Shown: positions 51,658 through 63,676, numbered from the stretch's first letter. The stretch is DNA of 64,000 nt from Mycoplasmopsis citelli (GCF_900660645.1 NZ_LR215036.1:1116001-1180000); one strand, 5' to 3'. Numbers and translations: made by a program. The notes: generated by a model not told the origin, from the letters alone.

Positions 51658-51944
51658 TAAAATGGCATTCCACCAGGCATTTGTGGAGTGATTTTTTCAA
51701 GTTCGTCTTTGATTAAATCAATTATTTCATTTATTGCAATTACAATTAAATCCTCAAGAATATCTTTATCTTCTGGGTCAATTAATGCTTCATCTACATT
51801 AACTGAAACAAGAGTAAAGTCTCCTTTCATTTTGACAGTAATTCCTTGTTTTTCGACAGTAAAAACTTTTTCATCAAGTTCTTTTTGTTTTGCTTCCATT
51901 TGAGATTGCATTTTTTTAAGTTGTTTTAACATTTCGTTATTCAT
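51657..51944 (-). CDS. nucleoid-associated protein YbaB/EbfC family
   Basis: This 95-residue DNA-binding protein shows the family layout: an N-terminal helix (EMLKQLKKMQSQMEAKQKEL), a three-strand beta core (VKMKGDFTLVSVNVDEALID) and a C-terminal helix (LIVAINEIIDLIKDELEK) with a final TPQMPGGMPF. It lies between dnaX and recR as in most bacteria, overlapping dnaX by 8 bases. Confidence 0.94.
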   Translation of the reverse strand: MNNEMLKQLKKMQSQMEAKQKELDEKVFTVEKQGITVKMKGDFTLVSVNVDEALIDPEDKDILEDLIVIAINEIIDLIKDELEKITPQMPGGMPF

Positions 51945-53883
51945 TTTTTCCTCTTTTCATTAGATTAACTGCTCCACCAAAAATTGATTTAATTTTATTT
52001 TCGGTGCTTTGATCTTTAAATCGATTTTCTAAATAAGTTAGCTGTTCAATTGCTTTTAAATCTTCAGGAATACTTCCGCTGGTAAATTGATTTTTAAATA
52101 AATTAAAGGCTCTTTTTCGCTGTTGTTTTGAGCTTAAAAAGATATGTTTGTATCCTGAGAAAATACTATTAATATATTTTTGAAAATCTTCAGTGTTTCT
52201 GATTTGATAAATTTTATTTAAAATCGAATCATCATCTGAAGTAAGTAAAATATAAGTATTTGTAGAAGCAAGGATTTTTGTTGGTTCTAACAATTTCATT
52301 TTCTCATATTTTACTTTTTCAGAAGGGGAAATTATTTTTTCTGATAAATTTTTATTATCATTAAAACTATTTTTAGTGTTGGGTTGAATTCCTTGTTGAA
52401 TTATATGCAATAAATTGGCAATTTCTTGATCATTTCATTTATCTTCATAAGTTTCTATTGCACTAATTTTCTGAGTAAAATTTTCACTAAAATCAATAAC
52501 TTTTGTTTCGCTATCAATTTCATCAAATGTTTTCTTTAAACCAAAATCATCTTGATTTTGAAATTCTAATTCAGATTTTTTATTTAAATTTGGAACTTCT
52601 ACTTCATTATTTTGCTGTTTCTCTTCAAAATCAAAATTTTGAGTACTAAAATTTAAATCTTCTTGAATTATGTTTTGAGATTTTGAAAGTTTGCTTAAAT
52701 CTCCTCAATCATGAACTTCATCAGGTAATTCTTCATCTTTTTGTTCAATAACTATATTTTGTTGAATTTCTGGTGTTTTATCTTGAATTTTTGAAACTAC
52801 TATTTCTTTTTTTAAAGGGTTTTCTTTTGAACACATTTTTAAAAGAAATACTTCAAGCAATTCAAAAGGATGCTCTGAACGAGAAATTTTAATTAACACT
52901 TCATTAAGTTCCTCTAAAAAACCAAGTGCAAAAGCTTTGTTAATTTTTAATAAATTTATTTCTTCAATTCCAATTCATTCTATAAAATCAAGCGACTTAG
53001 TTAAATGATAAATCAATCACTCTTTAATGATGTTAAGCAAACTAATAACTAGTTGATTTGGATCTGAACCTAAAGTTTTGAGTTGATAAAATAATTTTAA
53101 TGTTTCTTTTACCTTTCCAAGATAAAGTAAATTAATCAAATCAATAATTAAATCATTTGAAGCAATTCCAAAATTAGTGCTTAAATTTTCAACACTAATA
53201 CTTCCACCTCCAAATGAAGCACTTTGGTCAGCAATTGAAAGAGCATCACGCATTGCTCCTGAAGATAATCGAGCAATTAATTTAACTGCTTCAGGAGTAA
53301 AATTAATTTGTTCTTTAGTTAAAATTTTAACTAAATGTTCATAAATTTGTTCATTGGTTAGTTTTGAAAAGTTGAATCGTTGTAATCTAGAAATAATGGT
53401 TAATGGAATTTTTTGATGATCAGTAGTGGCAAAGATAAAAATAGCATGAGCAGGAGGTTCTTCTAAAGTTTTAAGTAAGGCATTAAAGGCACTTTTAGTG
53501 AGCATATGGACCTCATCAATAATATAAATTTTAAAACGTGAATGAATTGGGGATTGCTCAATTTTTTCCTTTAAATCTCTAATTTCATTAACGCCATTAT
53601 TTGAGGCTGCATCCATTTCGATAATATCCAGAGATTTTCCGATTTTATCCTTACAATTTTGGCATGCAATAGTCGGATCTTCTCCATGCATGCAATTTAA
53701 AACATTTGCAAAGATATTTGCAAGTGATGTTTTTCCTGAACCTTTTGGGCCGCTAAATAAATATGCGTGTCCTATTTTTCTAGTTAAAATTATATTTTTT
53801 AATGTATTAATAATATGTTGTTGGCCAACAACTTGGTCAAATGATGTTGGTCGATACTTTCGATATAATGCCTTGTAACTCAT
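51937..53883 (-). CDS. dnaX: DNA polymerase III tau subunit
   Basis: Tau drives the clamp loader and binds polymerase and helicase. The 648-residue protein has ALYRKYRPTSFDQVVGQ at the start, Walker A FSGPKGSGKTSLAN, the zinc site around CMHGEDPTIACQNC, Walker B YIIDEVHML and ALLKTLEEPPAH. The ATPase and lid domains end near residue 300; a long charged tail follows, with acidic Glu/Gln-rich linkers. No internal frameshift signal for a gamma product was recognised. It opens the operon. Confidence 0.96.
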
Positions 53884-53975
53884 TCAAACCCCTTTTGTGT
53901 ATTAATTATATTTTAATTCGCTTTTTTAATTTATGGATTTTTAAAAATTTCACAATAAATATGAAAAATTTTCAA

Positions 53976-54004
53976 AGAAAAACCTCTTTAGAAGAGGTTA
54001 TAGC
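53976..54004 (-). terminator. dnaK terminator
   Basis: AACCTCTT / AAGAGGTT stem with a 3-base loop, followed on the minus strand by TTTCTTTG, just after the dnaK stop. Confidence 0.8.
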
Positions 54005-54018
54005 TTTTTCATTAAACA

Positions 54019-55833
<1,815 letters not shown>

Positions 55834-55845
55834 TTATACGATTTA

Positions 55846-55851
55846 ATTATA
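55846..55851 (-). promoter_or_regulatory. -10 box of dnaK
   Basis: TATAAT on the minus strand, 37 bases before the dnaK ATG and 9 bases from the CIRCE element, so HrcA binding would block this promoter. Confidence 0.6.
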
Positions 55852-55860
55852 ACATAAAAT

Positions 55861-55887
55861 TTAGCAGTCAAAGCTTTTAATTGCTAA
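55861..55887 (-). promoter_or_regulatory. CIRCE operator upstream of dnaK
   Basis: TTAGCAGTC, 9-base spacer, AATTGCTAA. This matches the CIRCE consensus TTAGCACTC-N9-GAGTGCTAA at most arm positions and is the binding site of HrcA, encoded by the first gene of this cluster. Confidence 0.85.
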
Positions 55888-55890
55888 ATT

Positions 55891-56721
55891 TTATAAATTT
55901 TTATTTATTTTTACTTGGGCTGGAACAACTGCTCGCTCCCCTAATTTAAATCCTAAGCGAACTACGCCTGTGATTTCTTCGTGCTGTTTTTGTGGGTCTG
56001 TGTCAAAATCAATTACTTCTTGCTCATGTGCATCAAATAAACTTCCCACCTGTGGTTCAATAATTTTAATTCCGCTAATATTTAATGCATCTTCAAGTTG
56101 TTTAAGAACTAATGAAAAGCCATAACAATAATTTTGCACTTGATCATTTGCGGAATTTTGACCTGATTTAACTGCTAAAATTAAGTTATTATAAGGTATT
56201 GCAAATTCTTCAATAAATTTTTGTAGTGCATACTTTTTAATTTCTAATTTTTCTTTATTAAATTTTTCGCTTAATTCAGCTGTTTTTTCTTCAATAGTTT
56301 CTTTAGCTTTTTGAGCTGCTTGAATCATTTTATCTTTAAAAACATATTCACTAGTTTTAAGTGTAGCAGTTAAGGCTTCTACTTGTTTTTTAAGATCTTC
56401 ATTTTCCTTTTTTAGTTGTTCTAACTTTTGGTTTAAATCTTCTTTAACTACAACTTTAGGACTAATTTGGGCTTCATTAATTTCCACTGAAACTTTAATT
56501 CCTGCTAAATCTTGATTTTTATGCTGTTCATCTAAAGTTATTTCAAAATGATAATTGCGTTTGTATTTTTTGCCAATTAAAAAATCATCTAAATTACTTT
56601 GAAGATCATTTTCTCCAATAACAATACTTTTAAATCCGCTTAATTTTTCAATTTTATTTCCATCTAAATCTTTAAAGGTAAATTTTCCATTTAATACGTC
56701 GCCTTTTTTAATTTTGTTCAT
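55891..56721 (-). CDS. grpE: GrpE with an N-terminal trigger-factor-like PPIase domain
   Basis: GrpE exchanges nucleotide on DnaK. The 276-residue protein is longer than usual. Residues about 95-175 form the long coiled coil and 180-276 the GrpE beta domain, with QKFIEEFAIPYNNLILA and the ending VRLGFKLGERAVVPAQV, both conserved. The first 85 residues do not belong to GrpE: GDVLNGKFTFKDLDGNKIE, KSIVIGENDL, LDDFLIGKK and HKNQDLAGIKVSV resemble, in order, the FKBP-type domain of trigger factor. A fusion of a ribosome-chaperone-type PPIase domain to GrpE is implied by sequence; activity is not shown. It overlaps hrcA by 14 bases. Confidence 0.9.
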   Translation of the reverse strand: MNKIKKGDVLNGKFTFKDLDGNKIEKLSGFKSIVIGENDLQSNLDDFLIGKKYKRNYHFEITLDEQHKNQDLAGIKVSVEINEAQISPKVVVKEDLNQKLEQLKKENEDLKKQVEALTATLKTSEYVFKDKMIQAAQKAKETIEEKTAELSEKFNKEKLEIKKYALQKFIEEFAIPYNNLILAVKSGQNSANDQVQNYCYGFSLVLKQLEDALNISGIKIIEPQVGSLFDAHEQEVIDFDTDPQKQHEEITGVVRLGFKLGERAVVPAQVKINKNL

Positions 56722-57703
56722 CGCTATCTCCTTTTAATAAAAACTTTTCAAATAAACTAAGTGCACTTTTCATCTCATTAAAATCACTATCTTGAGGTCC
56801 GACAATTGAAATTTCAGTAGTTCCAATTGCGGTATTAATCCTTTTTGTTAAAAAGGCACTCACATCATTAATAGCGATTTTTAAATTTTGATGTTCATCT
56901 AATATATTTTCAATTTTTTCTCAAATTGAATGATTCTCAACCATGTCTATAATTTGATTAACTTCTTCACGAGTAAAATTACGACTTAAAATTAGTTCTT
57001 TGCGTCCATAAACATTGTTTTTAGTTTTGATATTAAAAATATTATGAACAAATTTCTCAATAATTTCAAGGTAATTTGAAACTTCTTTTTTAAGAATCTC
57101 TTTAAGAGCATAAGCTTTTTCTACTAAATCCTCAAGTGCTACTCCAATTAATTTTTCTTTAAAAACTCTAACAGCAATTTTTAAATCTTCCATTTTTACT
57201 TTTCGGTCTTCTAAAGAAATCATTTTTGAATGCACTTCCCCATTTGAAACTACCATTACCGCAGTTGCAACAAATGAGCTAATTGGGACTAAATCAATGC
57301 TTTTTAAAATTAAAGTTTTATCAAATTTAGTCGTTATTAATGTTAATCCAGTAATATCTGCAATTGTTTCTGCAGCTTGAGCTACCGTTAATGAAGCTCT
57401 GATTTTTTTATTTTCAAAAGATTTTTTGAGTTTTTTTTCTAATAATTTTTCATTAGCTTGAGCAATATATTTTGCATAATAACTTAATCCTTTTGGAGTT
57501 GGAATTCTCCCACTTGAAGAATGAGCTTTTTTTAAATATCCTAAATCTTCAAGTTCTTTCATTAAATAACGAATTTTTGCACTTGAAAATTTAATTTCCT
57601 TTTCTTCAATTAAATGTGCACTACTAATTGGCTGTTTATCATGAATATAGAGTTCAATAGTGCCACTAAGGATTTGTTCAAGTTTATAACTAATTCTGCT
57701 CAT
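56708..57703 (-). CDS. hrcA: heat-shock repressor HrcA
   Basis: HrcA represses chaperone genes by binding CIRCE. The 331-residue protein opens with a winged helix (YKLEQILSGTIELYI, ISSAHLIEEKEIKFSSAKIR in parts) and LGYLKKAHSSSGRIPTPKGLSYY, then a GAF-like domain (LILKSIDLVPISSF). It reads through one UGA Trp near the end and stops at 56708. The operon order hrcA-grpE-dnaK and CIRCE before hrcA and dnaK give autoregulation. Confidence 0.95.
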
Positions 57704-57709
57704 AAGTTT

Positions 57710-57715
57710 ATTGTA
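57710..57715 (-). promoter_or_regulatory. -10 box of hrcA
   Basis: TACAAT on the minus strand lies 6 bases before the hrcA ATG; a TATGAT at 57715-57720 is an alternative. No ribosome-binding site is visible, so hrcA may be leaderless. Confidence 0.4.
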
Positions 57716-57722
57716 TCATAAT

Positions 57723-57749
57723 TTAGCAATTCAAAAGCTTTTTTGCTAA
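57723..57749 (-). promoter_or_regulatory. CIRCE operator upstream of hrcA
   Basis: TTAGCAATT, 9-base spacer, TTTTGCTAA on the plus strand. The arms are more degenerate than at dnaK but keep TTAGCA and TGCTAA at exact spacing, 20 bases from the hrcA ATG. Confidence 0.75.
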
Positions 57750-57756
57750 ATTATTT

Positions 57757-57786
57757 AAAAACACTACTCAAAGTAGTGTTTAAAAA
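57757..57786 (-). terminator. nfo terminator
   Basis: AAACACTAC / GTAGTGTTT stem followed on the minus strand by TTTAAATAA. Confidence 0.8.
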
Positions 57787-58620
57787 TTAATTTTTCTTAT
57801 CAAGTAATCAGGCAATTTCTTCTTTATAAATTGGACCTTTATCTGTTCATGGAGTTTCTAAGATAATTGGAATGTTGTCAAAATCAGGGTCATGAACAAC
57901 TTGTTTTAAAGTCTCATAACCAATAAATCCCCTTCCAATATTTTCGTGGCGATCTTTATGTGATGAAAGGTCATTTTTTGAATCATTTAAATGAATAACT
58001 TTAACATCTTTAAGTAAGTTATATTTGTTTAATTGGTCCTTAAACTGTTGATATTCTTTTAAATTATATCCAGCATCTCATAAGTGACAAGTATCAAGAC
58101 ATACAGCAATTCGATCAGAATTAACCCAATCTAAAATGTAGCGAATTTGTTCAAAATTAATTCCAATTTCACTTCCTTTTCCAGACATTGTTTCAACACA
58201 AATAACTACATCTTTAGTGTTTGAAAGAATTGTTTTTAAACTATCAACTAATGTATCAAGGGCTTCTTGAGGAGAATATTTAGTATATGCTCCAGGGTGA
58301 AGAACTAAATATTTAGCTCCAATATAGTTCATTCTTTCGATTTCTTTAGTTAAAAATTCTACTGAAAAGGTTGATTTGTCAGGATTAGCAGGATTAACAA
58401 TATATGGAGCATGAACGATAATATCTTCTTTTGGAATCGCTGATTCAAAAAGATCTTCATATTTTTTAAGTTGATAATTTTCTACTGAAGTTCTGAGTGT
58501 TGTTTGCGGAGCACCAAGATAAATCATCATTGTGTTTGCTCCATTTGAAAGTGATTCAGCACCTGCATCAGCTAAATAACCAGGTTTTTTAAATGATATA
58601 TGTGAGCCAAGTTTAATCAT
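57787..58620 (-). CDS. nfo: endonuclease IV
   Basis: Nfo cuts DNA at abasic sites in base-excision repair and needs three zinc ions. The 277-residue TIM-barrel shows GSHISFKKPGYLADA at the start, VHAPYIVNPANP, LVLHPGAYT, CVETMSGKGSEIG and CLDTCHLWDAGY, in which the zinc-binding His, Glu and Asp residues lie. HLNDSKNDLSSHKDRHENIG follows. The start at 58620 is chosen for AAGGAG upstream and the conserved opening IKLGSHISF. Its ATG overlaps the K+ channel stop. Confidence 0.96.
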
Positions 58621-59590
58621 TTTTATTCTCCTTATTGGTGTTGTTTGTAAGCTTATTTTGAATTTGTTGCAAGAAACTCCCTGCAATAACCCCTGAAGGA
58701 ATTGCTATTACCGCAATTCCAACAAGCGAAACAATAATAACAATAATTTTTGCTGTTGAAGATTGTGGAGAAAAGTCTCCATAACCTATTGTTGTCAAAG
58801 TGATAGTAGTAAAATAAATTGCATCTCCAAAATTTGAAACACTATTACTTGGAATTTGTGGATATTGTGGTTCATTTAAAGCTTGAGTTTTTGCTATATC
58901 AAAGCTTAAATTGTGAGTAGATGCATAATTTTGGATAAAAGCATTAACTTGTGAATTGTGATGACTAACTTCAGCATTTCAAATAACTAAAGCAAAAAGC
59001 ACAATTAAAACAATGACTAAAACAAAAATATTTAAAAGCACTTTAGATTGATCTTTAAAAACTTTAAAAATAATTGCAAATGGTGCAAAAATTTGCAATA
59101 CAATAAGCAACCTTAAAATTCTAACTAATCCTAAACCATTAAAAAAATCTAAAACTTTTTGATTAATTGCATTTATATTTGCAAACACACTAATTAAATT
59201 AATTGAAGCTAAAATACACAAAATTGCAACTATACTATAATAAGAAAGTAAAAATTTTAAATACAATTTGAAAAGATTTTTTTCTTTGTTTTGAAAATGG
59301 TAGGTAATTAAATGTAAAGTAAAATCGGCCACAAAAATAAAAAAGACCGGAACTTGTGCTATAGAAATAAAAACTTTTGCAACTGTGGAAGATTGTTGTC
59401 CACTCGGAACAAATAAATTTGCAAAGGAAATTAAGCAAGCAAAAATAATTATTAATGCATAGCTAAATTTAAGCTTTTGGATTTTTGAAACCTTAAATAA
59501 AGCATCATCTGAAAGATCTTGATTAATTCAAACTATTTGGTTAATTAATCTTAGTAGTTTATGGGGCGTTTTCTTTATTGATTCAAACAT
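58613..59590 (-). CDS. voltage-gated-type potassium channel
   Basis: This 325-residue membrane protein has six hydrophobic segments, with the fourth (VRILRLLIVLQIF) carrying spaced Arg as in a voltage sensor, though with few charges. The pore has the selectivity filter TLTTIGYGDFSP near residue 275, followed by the last TM helix (IIVSLVGIAVIAIPSGV). The N-terminus is a short cytosolic segment. c-di-AMP enzymes are nearby in the window and may regulate K+ flow, but no RCK domain is present. It overlaps nfo by 8 bases. Confidence 0.92.
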
Positions 59591-59654
59591 AAAAAAATTA
59601 TATCTTAATGTAAATTATTTCTTCGTTTTTTGTGTAAATTAATCCACAAAAACT

Positions 59655-59684
59655 CAATAAAACGTAGCTTATAGCTACGTTTGA
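59655..59684 (-). terminator. terminator of the ribosomal-protein operon
   Basis: AAACGTAGC / GCTACGTTT stem with a 5-base loop, located 50 bases after the rplQ stop. Confidence 0.7.
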
Positions 59685-59733
59685 AAATCATTATTTTGTA
59701 ATTGTAATTAAAGTATAACAAAGAAATTATTAA

Positions 59734-60096
59734 TTAAACAAGTTCAATAATTGCCATTCGAGTTGCATCACCAAGACGTTTAGGAAGTTTAATAATTCTA
59801 GTGTATCCTCCGCTTCGTTGTGCATATTTTGGTGCTACTTCGTCAAATAAAACTTTAAGTGCACTTTGACCACTTTTATTTTTAATATCACGTACATAAG
59901 CAGCCACTGCTCTACGATTTGCAAGGGTTGGATTTTTCGCTTTTGTAATCATTCTTTCAGCGTGTCTTCTTAATTCTTTTGCTCGAGTTAAAGTAGTTGT
60001 AATTCTCCCATTAACAACAAGTTCACTAACAAGTGAACGCATTACACCATTTCTTCATTTGGTATCACGTGAATAAATTTGTGTTGGATTTGCCAT
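59734..60096 (-). CDS. rplQ: 50S ribosomal protein L17
   Basis: L17 binds 23S rRNA near the exit tunnel. The 120-residue protein starts MANPTQIYSRDTKWRNGVMRSL (read in parts MANPTQIYSRD, WRNGVMRSLV), with a UGA Trp at codon 14. The family signature TLTRAKELRRHAERMITKA and the C-terminal GDATRMAIIELV are present. It is the last gene of the operon after rpoA, one base from its stop. Confidence 0.97.
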
Positions 60097-60097
60097 A

Positions 60098-61096
60098 TTA
60101 CTCATCCCCCTCTTTTAGTTTAAAGCCATATTCGTGCAATTTTTCAATGATTTCATTTAATGATTTTGAACCAAGGTTTTTCACTTGTTCAAGTTCTTCG
60201 TAAGTCATTCGTGCAATTTCACTAAGTTTGGTTTTCTTAATTCTTCTGAGTGCATTAAGTGAACGTACTGATAAATTAATTTGATTAATTTCAATTTCTG
60301 GAGATTCCACTCCTTCTTCGATAATTTCTTCTTTGAAAATATCTACTTTCATCGAATCCACTTCACCAATACGAGAAAAATGCCCAATTAATATTTCTGC
60401 TGCTTGTTTTAATGCTTGTTTTGGTTTGATTGTTCCATCAGTTTTAAGGTTTAATTGCAATTCTTCTTCAATTTGTGGAGAAGCTGAGTTAAGTTCTTTT
60501 ACACTGTAATTAACATTTTCAACTGGCGAAAAGTTTGAATCAACTGCAATTAATTTTCCTTTTTTGATATTTGATTGGATTTTGTCTTCTACTTTAGAAA
60601 TAAGAATTTTATTTTCTTCAAAAGACATAAACCCTCTTCCTTGACGCATAAATACTTCTAATCTTAAAGCTTTTTCAGATTGAATAGTTGCAATTTCAAC
60701 AGCAGGATCTACTACTTGAATATTTGGATGCGAAACAACTTGTAAAGAATTAGCTTTAATTTTCCCTGGGGCTTTAATAACAAGTTCAGCCTTTAAGATT
60801 TCATCCATTCCCAAAGTTTCAGGATTAAAACTAAAACGAGCTTTTCTAATGTTCATTAAGATAGTTGGAACATCTTCAACTACATCTTTAAGAGTTTGAA
60901 ATTCATGTTCAACACCTTCAATTTTAACAGCAAAAGGTGCTAGTGAAGTAATATTTGAAAGTAAAACTCTTCTTAACGCAACTCCTAAGGTGTTTCCAAA
61001 TCCTCTTTCAAGAGGTTTAAGTTGCACTGTTAAATTAAAATCATTGTTGTTATTTTCAGTTTTTTGTAGGTAATCTAGTTTTGTCATTTTTTCCAT
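60098..61096 (-). CDS. rpoA: RNA polymerase alpha subunit
   Basis: Alpha assembles the polymerase core and contacts promoter DNA and activators. The 332-residue protein has the N-terminal domain (LKPLERGFGNTLGVALRRVLL) and the C-terminal DNA-binding domain (INLSVRSLNALRRIKKTKLSEIA, seen in parts SVRSLNALRRI). It is preceded by GAGG and lies between rpsK and rplQ, the standard alpha operon order. An in-frame ATG 9 bases later is an alternative start. Confidence 0.97.
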   Translation of the reverse strand: MEKMTKLDYLQKTENNNNDFNLTVQLKPLERGFGNTLGVALRRVLLSNITSLAPFAVKIEGVEHEFQTLKDVVEDVPTILMNIRKARFSFNPETLGMDEILKAELVIKAPGKIKANSLQVVSHPNIQVVDPAVEIATIQSEKALRLEVFMRQGRGFMSFEENKILISKVEDKIQSNIKKGKLIAVDSNFSPVENVNYSVKELNSASPQIEEELQLNLKTDGTIKPKQALKQAAEILIGHFSRIGEVDSMKVDIFKEEIIEEGVESPEIEINQINLSVRSLNALRRIKKTKLSEIARMTYEELEQVKNLGSKSLNEIIEKLHEYGFKLKEGDE

Positions 61097-61114
61097 AATT
61101 AACCTCTTTAAAAA

Positions 61115-61504
61115 CTATTTTTTAGCACGTTCACGTTTAAGCACACGTTTTGGTGGTCTTGTACCATTGTGAGGTGTAGGAGTTACATCTTTAATTTCTG
61201 AAACGGTAATTCCAGAAACTTCAATTTGTTTTCTTGCAGCATCTTTACCTGCTCCAAGTCCTTTTAATTCTACTTTAACTGATTTAAATCCATGAGCTTT
61301 AGCTGCTTCAGAAGCTGCTGCAGCTGCTAATCCGGCTGCATAAGGAGTTTTTTTCTTGGTTCCTTTGTATCCAATAGCTCCAGCACTGCTTCAAACAATA
61401 ACATTTCCTTGTTCATCGGTAAAGGTAACGATAGTATTATTGTTAGTTGAATGAATGTGAGCAATTCCAGTTGTAACAACTTTTTTCTTCGATTTACGAG
61501 CCAT
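61115..61504 (-). CDS. rpsK: 30S ribosomal protein S11
   Basis: S11 lies on the 30S platform near the mRNA exit. The 129-residue protein contains [39 protein letters not shown] in parts ([12 protein letters not shown]), [25 protein letters not shown] and a basic tail. One Trp (VIVW) is a UGA. It starts 3 bases after the rpsM stop. Confidence 0.96.
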
Positions 61505-61507
61505 TAT

Positions 61508-61876
61508 CTATTTACCTTTCTTTCCAGCCACAGTTTTACGAGGTCCTTTACGGGTACGAGCATTCTTTTGAGTTGATTGTCCACGTACTGGAAGACCTTT
61601 TCTATGTCTAATTCCACGATAACATTTAATTTCCATTAAACGTTTAATGTTAAGGTTAACCTCTCTACGAAGGTCTCCCTCAGTAACATAATTTTTTGCA
61701 GCTTCACGAATACGTGAAAGTTCTTCTTCAGAAAGATTTTTTACACGAGAATCTTCACTAACTTTAGCTTTGGTACAAATTTCTTTTGCAATTGTTCGTC
61801 CAATTCCATAAATGTAGGTTAAAGAAACAACCACACGTTTGTCATTTGGAATTTCAACGTTTAAAATTCTAGCCAT
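61508..61876 (-). CDS. rpsM: 30S ribosomal protein S13
   Basis: S13 is on the 30S head and contacts P-site tRNA and the 50S subunit. The 122-residue protein shows [20 protein letters not shown], the helix-two-turn-helix region, and [16 protein letters not shown] (RG-RH motif) with QKNARTRKG near the end. The basic tail reaches the decoding centre. It follows rpmJ in the standard order. Confidence 0.97.
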   Translation of the reverse strand: MARILNVEIPNDKRVVVSLTYIYGIGRTIAKEICTKAKVSEDSRVKNLSEEELSRIREAAKNYVTEGDLRREVNLNIKRLMEIKCYRGIRHRKGLPVRGQSTQKNARTRKGPRKTVAGKKGK

Positions 61877-61898
61877 TTAACTTATTCCTTTCTTAAAA

Positions 61899-62012
61899 CT
61901 ATCCTTGTCTTTGTTTATGTTTTGGATTAACACAAATAACACGGATAATTCCTTTACGCTTAATAATTTTGCAATCTTTACACATTGTTTTTACACTTGC
62001 TCTAACTTTCAT
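61899..62012 (-). CDS. rpmJ: 50S ribosomal protein L36
   Basis: This 37-residue protein is the smallest ribosomal protein and binds 23S rRNA near the peptidyl transferase centre. It reads [17 protein letters not shown], then [14 protein letters not shown]. The two Cys pairs (CKDC and C...H) form the zinc site of the C+ type. It lies between infA and rpmJ's usual partner rpsM. Confidence 0.95.
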   Translation of the reverse strand: MKVRASVKTMCKDCKIIKRKGIIRVICVNPKHKQRQG

Positions 62013-62023
62013 GTCATTCTCCT

Positions 62024-62239
62024 TTATTTGTGACGATAGGTAATGCGTCCTTGAGTAAGGTCATAAGGACTCATTTCTACATCAACAGTATCTCCAGGTA
62101 AAATCCGAATGTGATTAACTCTCATTTTTCCTGAAATATGAGCTTTAATTACAATGCCGTTTTCAAGTTCAACTGAATATAAATCAGTTGAATAAGCTTC
62201 CTTGACTACGGCTTTAAATTTGATAGCATCTTTTGCCAA
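62024..62239 (-). CDS. infA: translation initiation factor IF-1
   Basis: IF-1 binds the A site of the 30S during initiation. The 71-residue OB-fold protein has [18 protein letters not shown] in parts ([26 protein letters not shown]) and [14 protein letters not shown]. Length and order (map-infA-rpmJ) are standard. Confidence 0.97.
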   Translation of the reverse strand: MAKDAIKFKAVVKEAYSTDLYSVELENGIVIKAHISGKMRVNHIRILPGDTVDVEMSPYDLTQGRITYRHK

Positions 62240-62240
62240 A

Positions 62241-62993
62241 TTAAATTCCTTTCGTTAATACTATTCCCTTACCGTTTTTAATTAATACAGTATGTTCATA
62301 GTGTGATGTATTACTGTTATTTTCTGAAACAATAGTTCAACCATCGCTTAACGCTTTAATACGTGGAGTTTGGGTAATCATTGGTTCAATGCATATAACC
62401 ATTCCATCTCTAAGAAGCATCCCAGTTCCTTTTTTTCCGTCATTTGGAACATTGGGAACTTCATGAAGGTTTAAACCAATTCCGTGTCCACAAAATTCTT
62501 CGGGAGTATAATATCCTGCACGTTTAATATATGTCCCAATTGCATGAGAAATATCACCAATGCGAGCTCCCTTTTTAATTGCTTTTAACCCTGCGTTAAA
62601 AGCTCCAACGGCAACATCAATTAATTTTTGATTTGCTGGTGAGATTTTTCCAACACCTATTGTAAAAGCACTATCTGAGTGGTATCCTTTTCATTTACAT
62701 CCTAAATCTACACTTAGTAAATCCCCATCTCGAAGAACATAATTACTTGGAATACCGTGGATCAATTGTTCATTTACAGATATGCAAGCTGTAGCAGGAA
62801 ACCCGTATAAACCGAGAAAGGCAGGTTCGGCGTTTCGTTTTTTGATTTCATTAAAAGCTAATTGATCAATTTCTTTTAATGAAACTCCTGGTCTTACAAA
62901 GTCATAAATTATTTGCTTAACTTCTGCCAAGATTGAGCAACTTTTAGTAATTTTTGCAATTTGCTCAGAAGTTTTAATTAAATTTGATTTCAT
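62241..62993 (-). CDS. map: methionine aminopeptidase
   Basis: Map removes the initiator methionine from new proteins using two divalent metals. The 250-residue type I enzyme shows [21 protein letters not shown] with metal-binding Asp, [23 protein letters not shown] (metal-binding His), ICIEPM and HYEHTVLI near the end. A UGA Trp (CKWKGYHSD) lies at about residue 102. infA starts 2 bases downstream. Confidence 0.96.
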
Positions 62994-63034
62994 AAAAAAA
63001 TATACTTTTTTTAAAGTATATTCATTCTATCATA

Positions 63035-63676
63035 TTATTGAATTTTTTCAAGGATTTTTTGAGCAATTGACTCGGGAGTTTGACTTGATTCGATTTTAAT
63101 TAAAATTCCTTGTGAATCATAATAATTAATTAATGGTTTAGTTTTTTCATTGTAAATTTCTAAACGATCTTTTATTGCATCAGGCTGATCATCTTTACGC
63201 ATAATTAGTGGCTCGCTATCAACATCACAAATCCCTTGCACTTTAGGAGGGTGGAATTTTACGTGGTATCCTTTTTTACATTTAGGACAACTTCTTCGAC
63301 CACTTAAACGCTCTAAAATCACATTTTCTGGTGCAAAAAGTTCTACTGTTAAAAAGTCTAAATTTTCCATTGATTTTAAAAATTTCGCTTGCTCTAAAGT
63401 TCGAGGATATCCATCTAAAATAAATTTTTGATTTTGAGCTTGTAACTCTAAAATGGCTTTTTGCACAATTGAATTAGTAATTGAATCTGGAACATATCCC
63501 CCAGTGGTTACAATTTTTTCAACTTCAAGTCCAAGTGGAGTTTTATTAGCAATTTCTTCACGAAAAATGCTTCCAGTTGAAACATGTTTAATATCACATA
63601 TTTTGGTTAAAAAAGAGGCTACTGTCCCCTTTCCAACTCCGGGTTGCCCCATAAAAACTAAGTTTTTTTTTATCAT
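63035..63676 (-). CDS. adk: adenylate kinase
   Basis: Adk equilibrates ATP + AMP with 2 ADP. The 213-residue long-form enzyme shows the P-loop GQPGVGKGTVAS near the start, VSTGSIFREE, DGYPRTLEQA, and the zinc LID CPKCKKGYHVKFHPP followed by CDVDSEPL, with the Cys4-like site (the last ligand is Asp). Its ATG overlaps the secY stop (ATGATAA). Confidence 0.96.
   Translation of the reverse strand: MIKKNLVFMGQPGVGKGTVASFLTKICDIKHVSTGSIFREEIANKTPLGLEVEKIVTTGGYVPDSITNSIVQKAILELQAQNQKFILDGYPRTLEQAKFLKSMENLDFLTVELFAPENVILERLSGRRSCPKCKKGYHVKFHPPKVQGICDVDSEPLIMRKDDQPDAIKDRLEIYNEKTKPLINYYDSQGILIKIESSQTPESIAQKILEKIQ

Noticed and set aside
63670-63675. TGA at 63673 as the secY stop
   Set aside because: TGA is Trp in this code; the next codon is TAA at 63670, which is the stop.
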